Shown here piece after piece: positions 48,017-57,093 of a DNA stretch of 64,000 nucleotides. The position numbers were made by a program, and so were the translations under genes. Below the pieces are notes generated by a model. That model saw only the letters and a list, made by a program, of their open reading frames with translations. It did no database searches and was not told where the DNA came from. Position 1 is the first letter of the stretch; every line of letters begins with the position of its first letter. This DNA is from Streptomyces verrucosisporus (GTDB lineage: Bacteria > Actinomycetota > Actinomycetes > Streptomycetales > Streptomycetaceae). Location of the stretch: positions 42,705 to 106,704 of the forward strand of contig NZ_JADEYH010000021.1 of the NCBI RefSeq assembly GCF_017114865.1, in the 5' to 3' direction.

Positions 48017-48814
48017 ATGGCAGGCGCAGTGGCGGGCGGCGGAGGCGGGATCGACAGCTCCCGGCCCCACTCGGCCCGGATCTGGAACTACCTGGCGGGC
48101 GGCAAGGACTACTACGAGGTCGACGCGGACGCCGCCGAGAAGGTCCTGGCGGCCTTCCCCGGCATGCGCGACATCACCCGCACCTCGCGCGCCTTCATCG
48201 GGCGCGTGGTGACGCACCTGGCGGGCCAGGAGGGCGTCCGGCAGTTCCTGGACATCGGCACCGGCCTGCCCACCAGGGACAACACCCACGAGGTCGCCCA
48301 GCGCACCGCGCCCGGGTCGCGGATCGTCTACGTCGACAACGACCCCCTGGTGCTGGTCCACGCCCGCGCCCTGCTCACCAGCTCCCCCGAGGGCGCGTGC
48401 GACTACATCGACGCCGACGTCCGCGACCCGGAGAGGATCCTGGCCGAGGCCGCGCGCACGCTGGACTTCTCGCGCCCGGTCGGCCTGATGCTCATGGGCA
48501 TCCTGGGCCTGGTCCCCGACTACGACGAGGCCCGCGCGGTGGTGCGGCGGCTGGTCGAGGCCCTGCCGCCGGGCAGTTTCCTCGGCCTGAACGACGGCTC
48601 CACCGCCGACCCGGTCTACGTCCAGGCCATCGAGAGCCACAACGCCCGGGGCACCGCCACCCCCTACACCCCGCGCGACCCGGAGGAGATCGCGGGCTTC
48701 TTCGAGGGGCTGGAGCTGCTGGAACCCGGCGTCGTCTCGTGCTCGCGGTGGCGGCCGGAGGGCGAGCCGGGGCCGGAGACGGCCGTGTACGGCGGGCTCG
48801 CGCGCAAGCCGTAG
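48017..48814 (+). CDS. SAM-dependent methyltransferase-like protein (DUF574 family)
   Basis: A 265-residue protein of the PF04672 type: SRPHSARIWNYLAGGKDYYE, FLDIGTGLPTRDNTHEVAQ and IVYVDNDPLVLVHARALL, forming a Rossmann methyltransferase fold with a modified SAM motif. Streptomyces genomes hold many copies; a substrate is not known. GAGGAGG lies six bases before the ATG. It stands between trmB and the oxidase without sharing an operon. Confidence 0.9.
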   Translation: MAGAVAGGGGGIDSSRPHSARIWNYLAGGKDYYEVDADAAEKVLAAFPGMRDITRTSRAFIGRVVTHLAGQEGVRQFLDIGTGLPTRDNTHEVAQRTAPGSRIVYVDNDPLVLVHARALLTSSPEGACDYIDADVRDPERILAEAARTLDFSRPVGLMLMGILGLVPDYDEARAVVRRLVEALPPGSFLGLNDGSTADPVYVQAIESHNARGTATPYTPRDPEEIAGFFEGLELLEPGVVSCSRWRPEGEPGPETAVYGGLARKP

Positions 48815-48848
48815 GGGGCTCTGCGGAACGGCCGCGGCGCGGCACGGG

Positions 48849-50144
48849 TCAGCGCGCGGCGTCCAGCGCCTCCAGCGCCCGCCGCGCCACCTCGCGGCCG
48901 ATCGGCAGGGACGCCGTCGCCGCCGGGGAGGGCGCGTTGAGGACGTGGACGGTGTGCGGGGCCTGGGTGATCAGGAAGTCGTCGACCAGCGTGCCGTCCC
49001 GCCCGACCGCCTGGGCCCGCACCCCGGCCGGGGCGGGGCGCAGATCGGCGGCCTCCACCTCCGGCAGCAGGCGGCGCACCGCCTCGGTGAAGGCCGCCTT
49101 CGACAGCGAGCGGCGCATCTCCCCGGCCCCGTAGCGCCAGTGGCGGCGGGCGATGTGCCAGAAGCCGGGCCAGCCCAGCGTTCCGGCCAGGTCGCGGGCG
49201 CGGGCGGTGCGCCACCGGTAGCCCTCGCGGGCCAGGGCGGGCACGGCGTTGGGGCCGATGTGGACCGAGCCGTCGATGCCGCGCGTGAGGTGGACGCCCA
49301 GGAATGGGAACGCCGGGTCCGGCACCGGGTAGACCAGGCCCCGCACCAGTCGGCCACGCTCCGGGACCAGCTCGTGGTACTCCCCGCGGAACGGCACGAT
49401 CCGCACCGGCGGCGCGTCGCCGGCCAGCCGGGCCACCCGGTCGCAGTGCAGCCCCGCGCAGTTGACCATGGCGCGCGCCCGCACCACCGCGCCCGACGCC
49501 GTACGGACGGCCACGCCCACACCCGGGCGGCGGTCCACGGCGGTGACCTCCGCGCCGTGGCGCACCTCGGCCCCGGCCGCCTCCACCAGGCGGGCCAGCT
49601 CGGCGGCCACCGCGCCGTAGTCGCAGACGCCGGTGGTGGCCACGTGGATGGCCGCCAGGCCCTTCACACGCGGCTCGTACTCGGCGATCTGGGCCGGGCC
49701 CAGCTCGCGCACCGGGATGCCGTTCTCCCGGCCGCGCTGCACCAGCGCGTGCAGCCGGGGCAGCTCGGCGCGCTCGGTGGCGACGATCAGCTTGCCCGTC
49801 ACCCGGTGCGCGATGCCGTACTCCGCGCAGAACTTGACCATCTCCGTCGCACCCCGCACCGCGAAGCGGGCCTTGAGCGAACCGGGGCGGTAGTAGATCC
49901 CGCTGTGGATCACCCCGCTGTTGCGGCCGGTCTGGTGCCGGGCCGGCCCGTCCTCCTTCTCCAGCACCACCACCCGGGTGCCCGGCCGGGCGCGGGTGAG
50001 CGCGTACGCCGTCGACAGGCCGACGATCCCGCCGCCGACCACCAGCACGTCGCAGTCGTACGCCGCACGCCGCGCGGTGGGCCCGCCGGCGGAAGAGGAC
50101 GGGGAGGAGGCGGCCGAGGAGACAGTGGACACGTCCTCCATCAT
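48849..50144 (-). CDS. lhgO: L-2-hydroxyglutarate oxidase
   Basis: A 431-residue FAD enzyme of the LhgO type. The dinucleotide motif is VVGGGIVGLSTAYALTRARP; KLIVATERAELPRLHAL, VCDYGAVAAELARLVEAAGA and FPFLGVHLTRGIDGSVHIGP are family marks. It oxidises L-2-hydroxyglutarate to 2-oxoglutarate, repairing a metabolic side product. The start is uncertain: ATG at 50144, ATG at 50141 or GTG at 50132 (which has GGAGG two bases away) are in frame. Confidence 0.92.
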   Translation of the reverse strand: MMEDVSTVSSAASSPSSSAGGPTARRAAYDCDVLVVGGGIVGLSTAYALTRARPGTRVVVLEKEDGPARHQTGRNSGVIHSGIYYRPGSLKARFAVRGATEMVKFCAEYGIAHRVTGKLIVATERAELPRLHALVQRGRENGIPVRELGPAQIAEYEPRVKGLAAIHVATTGVCDYGAVAAELARLVEAAGAEVRHGAEVTAVDRRPGVGVAVRTASGAVVRARAMVNCAGLHCDRVARLAGDAPPVRIVPFRGEYHELVPERGRLVRGLVYPVPDPAFPFLGVHLTRGIDGSVHIGPNAVPALAREGYRWRTARARDLAGTLGWPGFWHIARRHWRYGAGEMRRSLSKAAFTEAVRRLLPEVEAADLRPAPAGVRAQAVGRDGTLVDDFLITQAPHTVHVLNAPSPAATASLPIGREVARRALEALDAAR

Positions 50145-50278
50145 GGCCCGGAGCACCGACGGACAACCGTCCGGCCGCGCACCGGACATCCGAACGGCCC
50201 TCCGGGAGCGGCCCGTACCGCCCGCGCCCGGACACACAGGACATACGAGACACACCGGGCGCGCGGCGCCCATCGAGC

Positions 50279-51799
50279 TCACGCCGGGGCGGCGAGCAGC
50301 GGGCGGGCCCGCTCCCGCAGCTCCGCCACACGCGGCTCGTCGCCGTACGGCTCCAGCCGGTGCAGCAGGTCCCGCACGTACTCCGTCGTCCGCGCCGAGG
50401 AGATCCGCCCGGCGACCTCCACCGCCCGGGTGCCGGCCGCGCAGGCCGCGTCCAGGTTGCCCGACTCCAGCTCCGCGACCGCCGACACCACCAGCCGCAG
50501 ACCGTGCGAGCGGACGAACTCCTCCGTCGGCCGCGACAGCGCCTGCTCGGTGAAGCGGCGCACCTGGCGCGGGGCCTTCAGATCGCGGTAGCACTCGGCG
50601 GCGTCGGCGGCGAGGCGGTCGTAGGAGTAGAAGTCGAGCCAGGACGGGTCCGGATCGCCGTCGCGGGAGCGCTCCAGCCAGCCCTCGGCCGCCGCCAGCG
50701 AGGTGCCGCAGGCCGCCGACTCGCCCGCCTTGGCCAGGGCGCGGGCCTCGATCAGGTGGAAGAAGCTCATGGTGCGGGCCGTGGCCAGACCGCGGTTGCG
50801 CTCCAGCGCCGCCTGTGCCAGGTCCACGCCCTCGTCGGCGAAGCCGCGGTACGTCGCCTGCAGCGACATCGAGGCCAGCACGTACCCGCCCAGCGGCACG
50901 TCCGCCGCCGCCCGGGCCAGCCGCAGCGCCTGGATGTAGTAGCGCTGCGCGGCCTCCTGCTGACCGGTGTCGAAGGCCATCCACCCGGCCAGGCGCGTCA
51001 GTTCGGCGGTGGCGCCGAACAGCGAGCGGCCCACCTCGTCGCTGTAGGAGCCCAGCAGCAGCGGGGTGGCGTCCACCCGCAGGCACTCGGGGACCATCGA
51101 CGAACGCCAGTCGCCGCCGCCGTACTTGGAGTCCCAGCGCCGGGCCTCCTGCGCGGCCTCCCGCAGCTTGGCCACATCGCTGTGGCCCACGCGCGGGGAC
51201 GTGGAGGCGGGCGGGGGCGGGCGCTGCTCGTCGCCAGGACCGGGGAACGGGCCCGCACCGGCGGCACCGAACCCGGCGGCACCGGCGGCCCCGGCCAGGG
51301 CGGTTCCGGCCAGGGCCGAGGCGTCCCGCGCCACCGAGCTGTCGGCGGGCTTGATGAGCCAGCGCGAGGTGGGCACGGCGTAGGCGCTCACCGAGAACGA
51401 GCCCGCCAGCGACTGCCACACGCCCCCGCCCCCACCGCGTCGCCCGGCCGGATCCAGCCGGTACAGCTCGGTGGCCGACCGCACGGCCGCGCCGACGTCG
51501 CGGGGGAAGGACAGGCCGACCTCCGGGGCCGGATCGGCGTCCGCCAGGCCGATCTCGTGCAGCGGGACGGGACGTCCCAGCTTGCTGCCGATCGCGGCGG
51601 CGATCAGATGGGGGGCCACGCCCTGCGGCACCATGCCCTTGGAGACCCAGCGGGCGACCGACGTCTTGTCGTAGCGGAGGGTCAGTCCTCTCTGCGCCCC
51701 GAGGTCGTTGACCCGGCGGGCGAGCCCGGCGTTGCTGATCCCGGCGAGGGCGAGGACGGCGCCGAGTTTCTCGTTCGGCCCGCGTGACTCCCTGGACAT
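50279..51799 (-). CDS. Sporulation-associated regulator, NsdA/SCO4114-like
   Basis: A 506-residue protein. The first 75 residues are a helix-turn-helix-like domain (NEKLGAVLALAGISNAGLAR, then YDKTSVARWVSKGMVPQG). The rest is a chain of helical TPR-type repeats (RYYIQALRLARAAADVPLGG; AQAALERNRGLA; RFTEQALSRPTEEF). This layout is that of the streptomycete proteins related to NsdA, negative regulators of sporulation and antibiotics; I recall SCO4114 being called sporulation-associated. A Gly/Ala/Pro linker lies at 150-190. No operon partner. Confidence 0.85.
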   Translation of the reverse strand: MSRESRGPNEKLGAVLALAGISNAGLARRVNDLGAQRGLTLRYDKTSVARWVSKGMVPQGVAPHLIAAAIGSKLGRPVPLHEIGLADADPAPEVGLSFPRDVGAAVRSATELYRLDPAGRRGGGGGVWQSLAGSFSVSAYAVPTSRWLIKPADSSVARDASALAGTALAGAAGAAGFGAAGAGPFPGPGDEQRPPPPASTSPRVGHSDVAKLREAAQEARRWDSKYGGGDWRSSMVPECLRVDATPLLLGSYSDEVGRSLFGATAELTRLAGWMAFDTGQQEAAQRYYIQALRLARAAADVPLGGYVLASMSLQATYRGFADEGVDLAQAALERNRGLATARTMSFFHLIEARALAKAGESAACGTSLAAAEGWLERSRDGDPDPSWLDFYSYDRLAADAAECYRDLKAPRQVRRFTEQALSRPTEEFVRSHGLRLVVSAVAELESGNLDAACAAGTRAVEVAGRISSARTTEYVRDLLHRLEPYGDEPRVAELRERARPLLAAPA

Positions 51800-52524
51800 G
51801 CGCACCCCTGACACACACCGACGGCCACCCCGTGCCGCGCACACGGGGCATTCGTCAACCCAGCGTAGTTCGCCGCATCCCTACCGTTAAGGGCCGTCTT
51901 CCGGGATGGCGGGATTCGTGCAGGCTCCGCCGAGCGCGGGCCGGCGGCGCGCGAACGGCGCGCGGGACGCCGGCGGGCACTCCGGGCCGCACCGCGCATG
52001 CCCCCCTGGCGTGTGCTCCGGGTGTGTGCCGGTGCGCCCGTCCGTGCGCTCTGTGCGGTCGGCGGGTGAGGCGTTTCCATGGGTGCTGCGTGGGTCGGCC
52101 CACTGCACTGGAACCAGTGGGCTGGGGGAATGCCGTCGTCCCATTCCCCGCGGACGGCGGTCCGGTCCGGGAGGCGGTGAAGCCTCCCGGACTGCCGGAG
52201 AGGTGCCGGCGCCGCACCGGCGGCCCGTCGGCAGGGCTTCGACAACGCGCCGACGGAACGCCGACGATGATTCGTTAGGCATATCTCACGGCAAATATTT
52301 GGCCGAATGACGCCGCTCCCCGCGGAGCCGTCGAGCGGGCCGTCACGGCGCCGGGGCCCGGCGCCGGCTTCCGCGCGTCCGCGTGCCCGGACACCTCCCG
52401 CACGCCCATCCCGTGGCAGCATGGTCCGCAGCGACGGCGGTTGACGGCTGCCGACGGTGACCCGCCACCGATCGGCCGCCGCCGACGGCGAGTTACCGAT
52501 CCACGGGGCCATGCGGAGGCGGCG
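51800..52524. other. Long divergent intergenic region
   Basis: 725 bp without a convincing gene. It holds an inverted repeat GGGGAATG/CATTCCCC at 52125-52149, another pair CCCACTG/CAGTGGG at about 52099-52121, and an AT-rich element (CATATC ... AAATATTT) at 52275-52300 that may be the promoter of the asparagine-synthase-like gene. Short frames look random. Confidence 0.5.
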
Positions 52525-54738
52525 ATGCGGTGGTTGGTGGGATGGGCCGCAGACCACGCCTCCGGCGCGGGCGGCGCGGCAAGACCCGGGCAGACGATCC
52601 AGCCGGTGGGGGCAAGGCAGTTGTGGGACGGCCCCGACCCGCTGTGGGCGGTCGGCGACTGGCGCCCCGACGAGGTGCGCCTGGTCGAGGCCGACGGCGG
52701 CAGCAGACTCGCGGTGCTGGGCTGCTGCGGCGCCTCCGACGAGCAGCTGCGCATCGGGCTGTTCGCCGCCCGCGGCGGCGCCCTGCGCCATCTGACCGCC
52801 TGGCCCGGCAGCTACACCGCGGTCGTACGCGTCGGCCGCCGCGTCACCATCACCACCGACCTCGCCGGCGCCCGGCCCGTCTTCCACACCCCGTGGGCGG
52901 GCGGCACCGCCTACGCCACCGCCGCGCTGCCGCTGGCCGACCTGATCGAGGCGCAGCTCGACGTCGGACACCTCGCCGCCCTGCTCGCCTGCCCCGACGC
53001 ACCCGAGGCCCTGGGCGACGGCACGCCCTACGCGGGTGTGCGCCGCGTGGCACCCGGACACGCGCTGGTCATGCGCGACGGCCGCAGCCGCGAGACCGTC
53101 AGCTACGAACCCGCCGTCCCCACCGTCGTCGCCGCGCCCCCCGTGGACGCGGAGGCGGCGGTCGCCGGGGTGCGCGAGGCACTGGTGGAGGCGGTACGGG
53201 TACGGCTGGCCGCCCCGCGCCACGCGCCCGTGCCCGACCTCGGCAGCCTCGACCCCGGACCGGTCCCCGGCATGGGGCCGGCCCAGCGGCTCGCGGACCG
53301 GCCGGGCGGGCGGGCCAGGGGCCCCGCCCCCGGTATCGGCGCCGACCTGTCGGGCGGCAGCGCGTCGGCGACGCTCGCGCTGCTGGCCGCCGGACTGCCC
53401 GGCGTCCCGGGCACGGTGTACGGCACGCCGGGGACGTCGGCGGGCGAGCGACTGCTCGCCGTCACCTTCAACGACCTGACGCTGGACCCGCTCTCGGGGC
53501 GCGAGGCCGAACTGGAACGCGCCCGCGGCATCGCGGAGAACCCCCGGCTGCGCCACGTCGTCGTCGCCGCCGGCGAGGAGGCCCTGCCGTACGCCGGGCC
53601 CGGCGGCGGCCCGCTCGCCGACGGGCCGCTGACCGACGAGCCGGGCCCCTCGCTGGTCGTCGCCGAACGGCACCGGCTGCGCCTGGCGGCCGGCAGCGCG
53701 GACCACCTGTCCGGATACGGCGCCCGCGAGGTGCTCGACGCCCACCCGGCCCGGCTGGCGGACCTGCTGCTGGACCGGCGCCGCCGCCATCTGCTGCGGC
53801 CGGTCACGGCGCTGGCGAAGGCGGAGGGCGCCACCGGGCGCTCGGTGCTCGTACCGCTCACCGTCTACCGCGCGGCGCGGAGACTGGCCCGTACGCCGTA
53901 CCGGGACGGGGTGCTGGAGACGGCGCGGCGGTTGCGGGAGCGGGACGGCACCGGGGGCGGGGCGGGCTTCGGGGCCTGGAGCGCGGGCGGTGCGGGCGTT
54001 ACGGGCGTTACGGGCGGGGCCGTCCACGAGGCCGGGCCGGGCGTCCTCGACGCCTCGCTGTCCGCCCTCGCCTGGTGCCGCCCGGGGCCGGCCGCGCGCT
54101 GGCTGACGGGGGAGGTGCTGGCCGAAGTATCGATTCGGCTGGAGCGGGCCGCCCTCCGCCCGGCGCCCGGGGAGACCGGCACGCGCCCGGGGGAGCGGCG
54201 GGCGCGGGCGGCGCTCGCCCGGCTGGCGACCGACCACCGGATACTCGAACAGGCCGCGGAGGTACGCAGCCAGCGGCTGCACGCGCCCTTCCTGGACAAC
54301 CAGGTCGTCCGCGCCTGCCGGGCCCTGCCCGAGGCACTGCGCGTACAGCCGGGGGCGCGGGCGGCGGTGCTGCGCGCCGTACTGGCGGGGGCGGGCGTCC
54401 ACGAACTGCCGCCCGGCTGGGGCACCCCCTCCCGCGCCACCCACACGGCTGCGGCACGGACCGGGCTGCGGTCCCGCGTCGGCGACCTCATCGACCTCTT
54501 CGACGCACCCCTGCTGGCCGACGCGGGGCTGGTGGAGGCCCGGGTCGTACGCAGGGCGCTGCGGGCCGCGGCCGAGGGCGAGACGCTGCCACTGGACGGG
54601 CTGGCGGAGCTGGTCTCCACCGAGGTCTGGCTGCGCCGGCTGCTGGCCCGCCGCGGCAGCTGCTGGACGGGCACGGGCGCGGCGACCTCGGGTCGGCGCG
54701 CGGTCGCCGGAGGAGTGCCGCAGCGCCCCAGCCTGTGA
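52525..54738 (+). CDS. Asparagine-synthase-like protein with altered PP-loop
   Basis: A 737-residue protein. Residues 1-200 resemble a class II amidotransferase domain but begin MRWLVGW, without the catalytic Cys2. Residues 270-700 match asparagine synthase B-type ATPase; the PP-loop reads LSGGSASATLALLAA where SGGxDS is normal, so the Asp is Ala. Later parts include LHAPFLDNQVV and a low-complexity insert (Gly/Thr/Val, about 475-510). Lasso-peptide cyclases share the loss of Cys2, but no precursor gene is near. GGAGG precedes the ATG at 52525. Confidence 0.8.
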   Translation: MRWLVGWAADHASGAGGAARPGQTIQPVGARQLWDGPDPLWAVGDWRPDEVRLVEADGGSRLAVLGCCGASDEQLRIGLFAARGGALRHLTAWPGSYTAVVRVGRRVTITTDLAGARPVFHTPWAGGTAYATAALPLADLIEAQLDVGHLAALLACPDAPEALGDGTPYAGVRRVAPGHALVMRDGRSRETVSYEPAVPTVVAAPPVDAEAAVAGVREALVEAVRVRLAAPRHAPVPDLGSLDPGPVPGMGPAQRLADRPGGRARGPAPGIGADLSGGSASATLALLAAGLPGVPGTVYGTPGTSAGERLLAVTFNDLTLDPLSGREAELERARGIAENPRLRHVVVAAGEEALPYAGPGGGPLADGPLTDEPGPSLVVAERHRLRLAAGSADHLSGYGAREVLDAHPARLADLLLDRRRRHLLRPVTALAKAEGATGRSVLVPLTVYRAARRLARTPYRDGVLETARRLRERDGTGGGAGFGAWSAGGAGVTGVTGGAVHEAGPGVLDASLSALAWCRPGPAARWLTGEVLAEVSIRLERAALRPAPGETGTRPGERRARAALARLATDHRILEQAAEVRSQRLHAPFLDNQVVRACRALPEALRVQPGARAAVLRAVLAGAGVHELPPGWGTPSRATHTAAARTGLRSRVGDLIDLFDAPLLADAGLVEARVVRRALRAAAEGETLPLDGLAELVSTEVWLRRLLARRGSCWTGTGAATSGRRAVAGGVPQRPSL

Positions 54739-54878
54739 GAGCAGCTTGTGAGAGCAGCTTGTGAGACCAGTCTGTGAACCGGACCGGATCGGACCGGCCC
54801 CGGATCGGACACGGCCCGGGGCCCGGGGCGCCCCCCGTTACGCCGCGGGGCGCCCCGCGAGCGCCGCCGCGGGACGGA

Positions 54879-56825
54879 TCAGCGGCAGCCGATCCGCGCC
54901 TGGGCCCAGCCCGCCATGACCACCGAATCCAGCAGACCGTTCGGCTCGACCACCAGCCGGAGCGTCCGCACCCCGGCCAGGGGGACGCGGACCGGCACCG
55001 GCTCCTCGCCCCGCCGGACGACACCCGACTCCCACAGCCGGGCCCCGTCGCCGTACACGGAGAACCGGACCGCACCCCGCAGCGCCGTCAGATCGTCCAC
55101 TCCGGCGAGCGCCTCGAACGAGGTGCAGTCGCCGCCCAGATCGACCGCCACGGAGGAGCGGGCGGACACCGTCACCCCGTAGCCCCGGTCCCGGCCGCCG
55201 ATGCGCAGCTCCGAGCGCTGCCACAGCCGGCTGCTCCCCTCCCGCACGGAAGGACCCTCCGAACCGCCTCCACGGGGCAGCCGGTCGAGCCGGTGGACGG
55301 TGGCCGCGGACTGCCGGGGCGCCGACGGGGAGGCCGGCGGAGAGACCGGCCCGGGCGCAGGACCGGCAGTCCCGCCGCTCCCCGGCCCGCCTCCGGGCGT
55401 GGGCACCCCGGAACCCGGCCCCGCCCCGGGCCCGGATCCCGGCCCGTCTCCGGGCGACGATGCGGACGGAGAACCGGACCCCGGCCCCGACTCCGGGCCG
55501 GTGTCCGACGGGGCCGCTCCCCGGCCCGGGACACCCTCGCCCCCGCCCGCCGCCTCCAGCGGCGACATGGTCTGCGCCCTCGAACCCCCCGCCTCCGCAG
55601 CCGGCCCCGTCTCCGCCCCGCCGGCCGCGTCGGCCGCGCCGGCCGCCGACGGCCGTGCCCCCGGCCCCCGGTGCGGGCCTCGCGACGGCTGGCCGTCGGT
55701 CACCAGCGCCAGCGTCAGCGCGGTGGCCACGGCCGCGGCCATCACCCCCGCCGCCACGCCCGCCTTGGCGGTCGATCCCAGCCCGTCGAACACCGCGGCC
55801 CCGCTGCCGGCCGCACCGTCCATGCCTCCGGTCGCCGTGGCCGGGCCCACCGCCCCGGCCACGGGGTACGTCCACGCCGAACGCGCCCCCGCCGGACACG
55901 CCTCAGCTGCTCCTCCTTCCTCCGCTCCCTCCGCGCGGCCCTGCGCCGCGTATGCCTGTACCGCGCACACCTGCGCCGAACCCACCGCCGGGTACGGCGA
56001 GTACACGTCCGCGCCCCAGCCCACGACCGCCGACGGCAGCACCACCCGGAGCCGTTCACAGGCGTCCCTGGCACCCAGCGCCGCCGACCGGCAGCCGGCG
56101 CACCGCTCCAGATGACGGCGCAGCCCCCGGTCCGCCCGGGCCCGCAGCCCTCCGCGCACATACGTCCCCAGCCGGTCGGCACGGCGTGCGCATTCGCCGC
56201 CCGCGGTCCGCATCCCGGCGGTGTGCAGCGTGAGGTAGGACTGCTGCAACCCCTCCCTCGCCCGCTGCGCCAGCACCGCCACCGCGTCCTCGGCCACACC
56301 CAGCAGCGGCGCGATCTCCCGCGGAGGCTCCTCCTCGATCACGGTGTGCCACAGCACCACCTGCCACCGCTCGGGCAGATCGCGGAAGGCGCGCACCGCG
56401 GTGGACCGCTCGGCCCTCCGCATGGCCCGCACGTCCGCGTTCGCCCCGAAAGACTCTTCGCCACCCGGGGAACCGGTCGCCGCCGCGAAGGCCGCGAAGT
56501 CCTCGACGAGCAGATCCCAGTCGCTCGTCCCCGCCCAGGCCGCCGCCACATCCCGGACCGCCGCCAGCAGATGGGTGCGCACCGCCGTGTCCGGTCCCGC
56601 ACCGCCGCGCACGGCCAGCAGCGTGCGCGCGAAGATCTCGTCCGTCAGGTCGTTCGCGGTCGCCGTGTCCCGGCAGCAGTGGCGTACGTAACGGCGCACC
56701 GCGTCGGCATGCCGCCGGTACAGCTCCTCGTACGCCCGTGTGTCCCCGCCGCGCATCCGCGACACCAGCTCCGCGTCGCCGGGCACGGCGTCAACCGCTC
56801 CCCCCGCTTCCTCCGCTCCGCCCAC
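54879..56825 (-). CDS. ECF sigma factor fused to zinc-finger anti-sigma, membrane helix and NPCBM domain
   Basis: A protein of about 648 residues. Residues 18-90 are sigma region 2 (DAELVSRMRGGDTRAYEELY) and 145-198 region 4. Residues 205-250 have the zinc-finger anti-sigma motif HLERCAGC. A helix spans about 354-376 (KAGVAAGVMAAAVATALTLALV). After a Gly/Pro linker, residues 520-648 are an NPCBM-type domain with WQRSELRIGGRDRGYGV. It would be a membrane-tied sigma factor with an outside sugar-binding sensor. The start is uncertain; GTG at 56825 is a choice among several in-frame GTG codons. Confidence 0.82.
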   Translation of the reverse strand: MGGAEEAGGAVDAVPGDAELVSRMRGGDTRAYEELYRRHADAVRRYVRHCCRDTATANDLTDEIFARTLLAVRGGAGPDTAVRTHLLAAVRDVAAAWAGTSDWDLLVEDFAAFAAATGSPGGEESFGANADVRAMRRAERSTAVRAFRDLPERWQVVLWHTVIEEEPPREIAPLLGVAEDAVAVLAQRAREGLQQSYLTLHTAGMRTAGGECARRADRLGTYVRGGLRARADRGLRRHLERCAGCRSAALGARDACERLRVVLPSAVVGWGADVYSPYPAVGSAQVCAVQAYAAQGRAEGAEEGGAAEACPAGARSAWTYPVAGAVGPATATGGMDGAAGSGAAVFDGLGSTAKAGVAAGVMAAAVATALTLALVTDGQPSRGPHRGPGARPSAAGAADAAGGAETGPAAEAGGSRAQTMSPLEAAGGGEGVPGRGAAPSDTGPESGPGSGSPSASSPGDGPGSGPGAGPGSGVPTPGGGPGSGGTAGPAPGPVSPPASPSAPRQSAATVHRLDRLPRGGGSEGPSVREGSSRLWQRSELRIGGRDRGYGVTVSARSSVAVDLGGDCTSFEALAGVDDLTALRGAVRFSVYGDGARLWESGVVRRGEEPVPVRVPLAGVRTLRLVVEPNGLLDSVVMAGWAQARIGCR

Positions 56826-57093
56826 ACCCTGTGAACCGCGCGGCTCCCCCCGCCCGTCAACACCCAAAGCGAGAACCCCCGTACACACAGTCGCCACCGA
56901 ACACCGGCAAAGCGTGTCACGGCGAGGGCCGCGCATTCCCGGCCGTGCGCCTCAATCACCCGTCCGGGGCGGGAAACCGCGAAACGGTGCGCACACGGCG
57001 CTCGTACGAGGTATGGAGGTATGGGAGTCGAACGGCGGCGGCGTGAATCTGGCCGAAAAACGCTGCTCCGCCACCGGCGTCCCGGGCCCCGTC

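Noticed and set aside
51800..54738. Lasso-peptide biosynthetic cluster
   Set aside because: No precursor, leader peptidase or RRE gene is visible around the asparagine-synthase-like gene.
54774..56834. A 686-codon open frame on the plus strand
   Set aside because: It is antisense to the sigma fusion gene and shows no domain.
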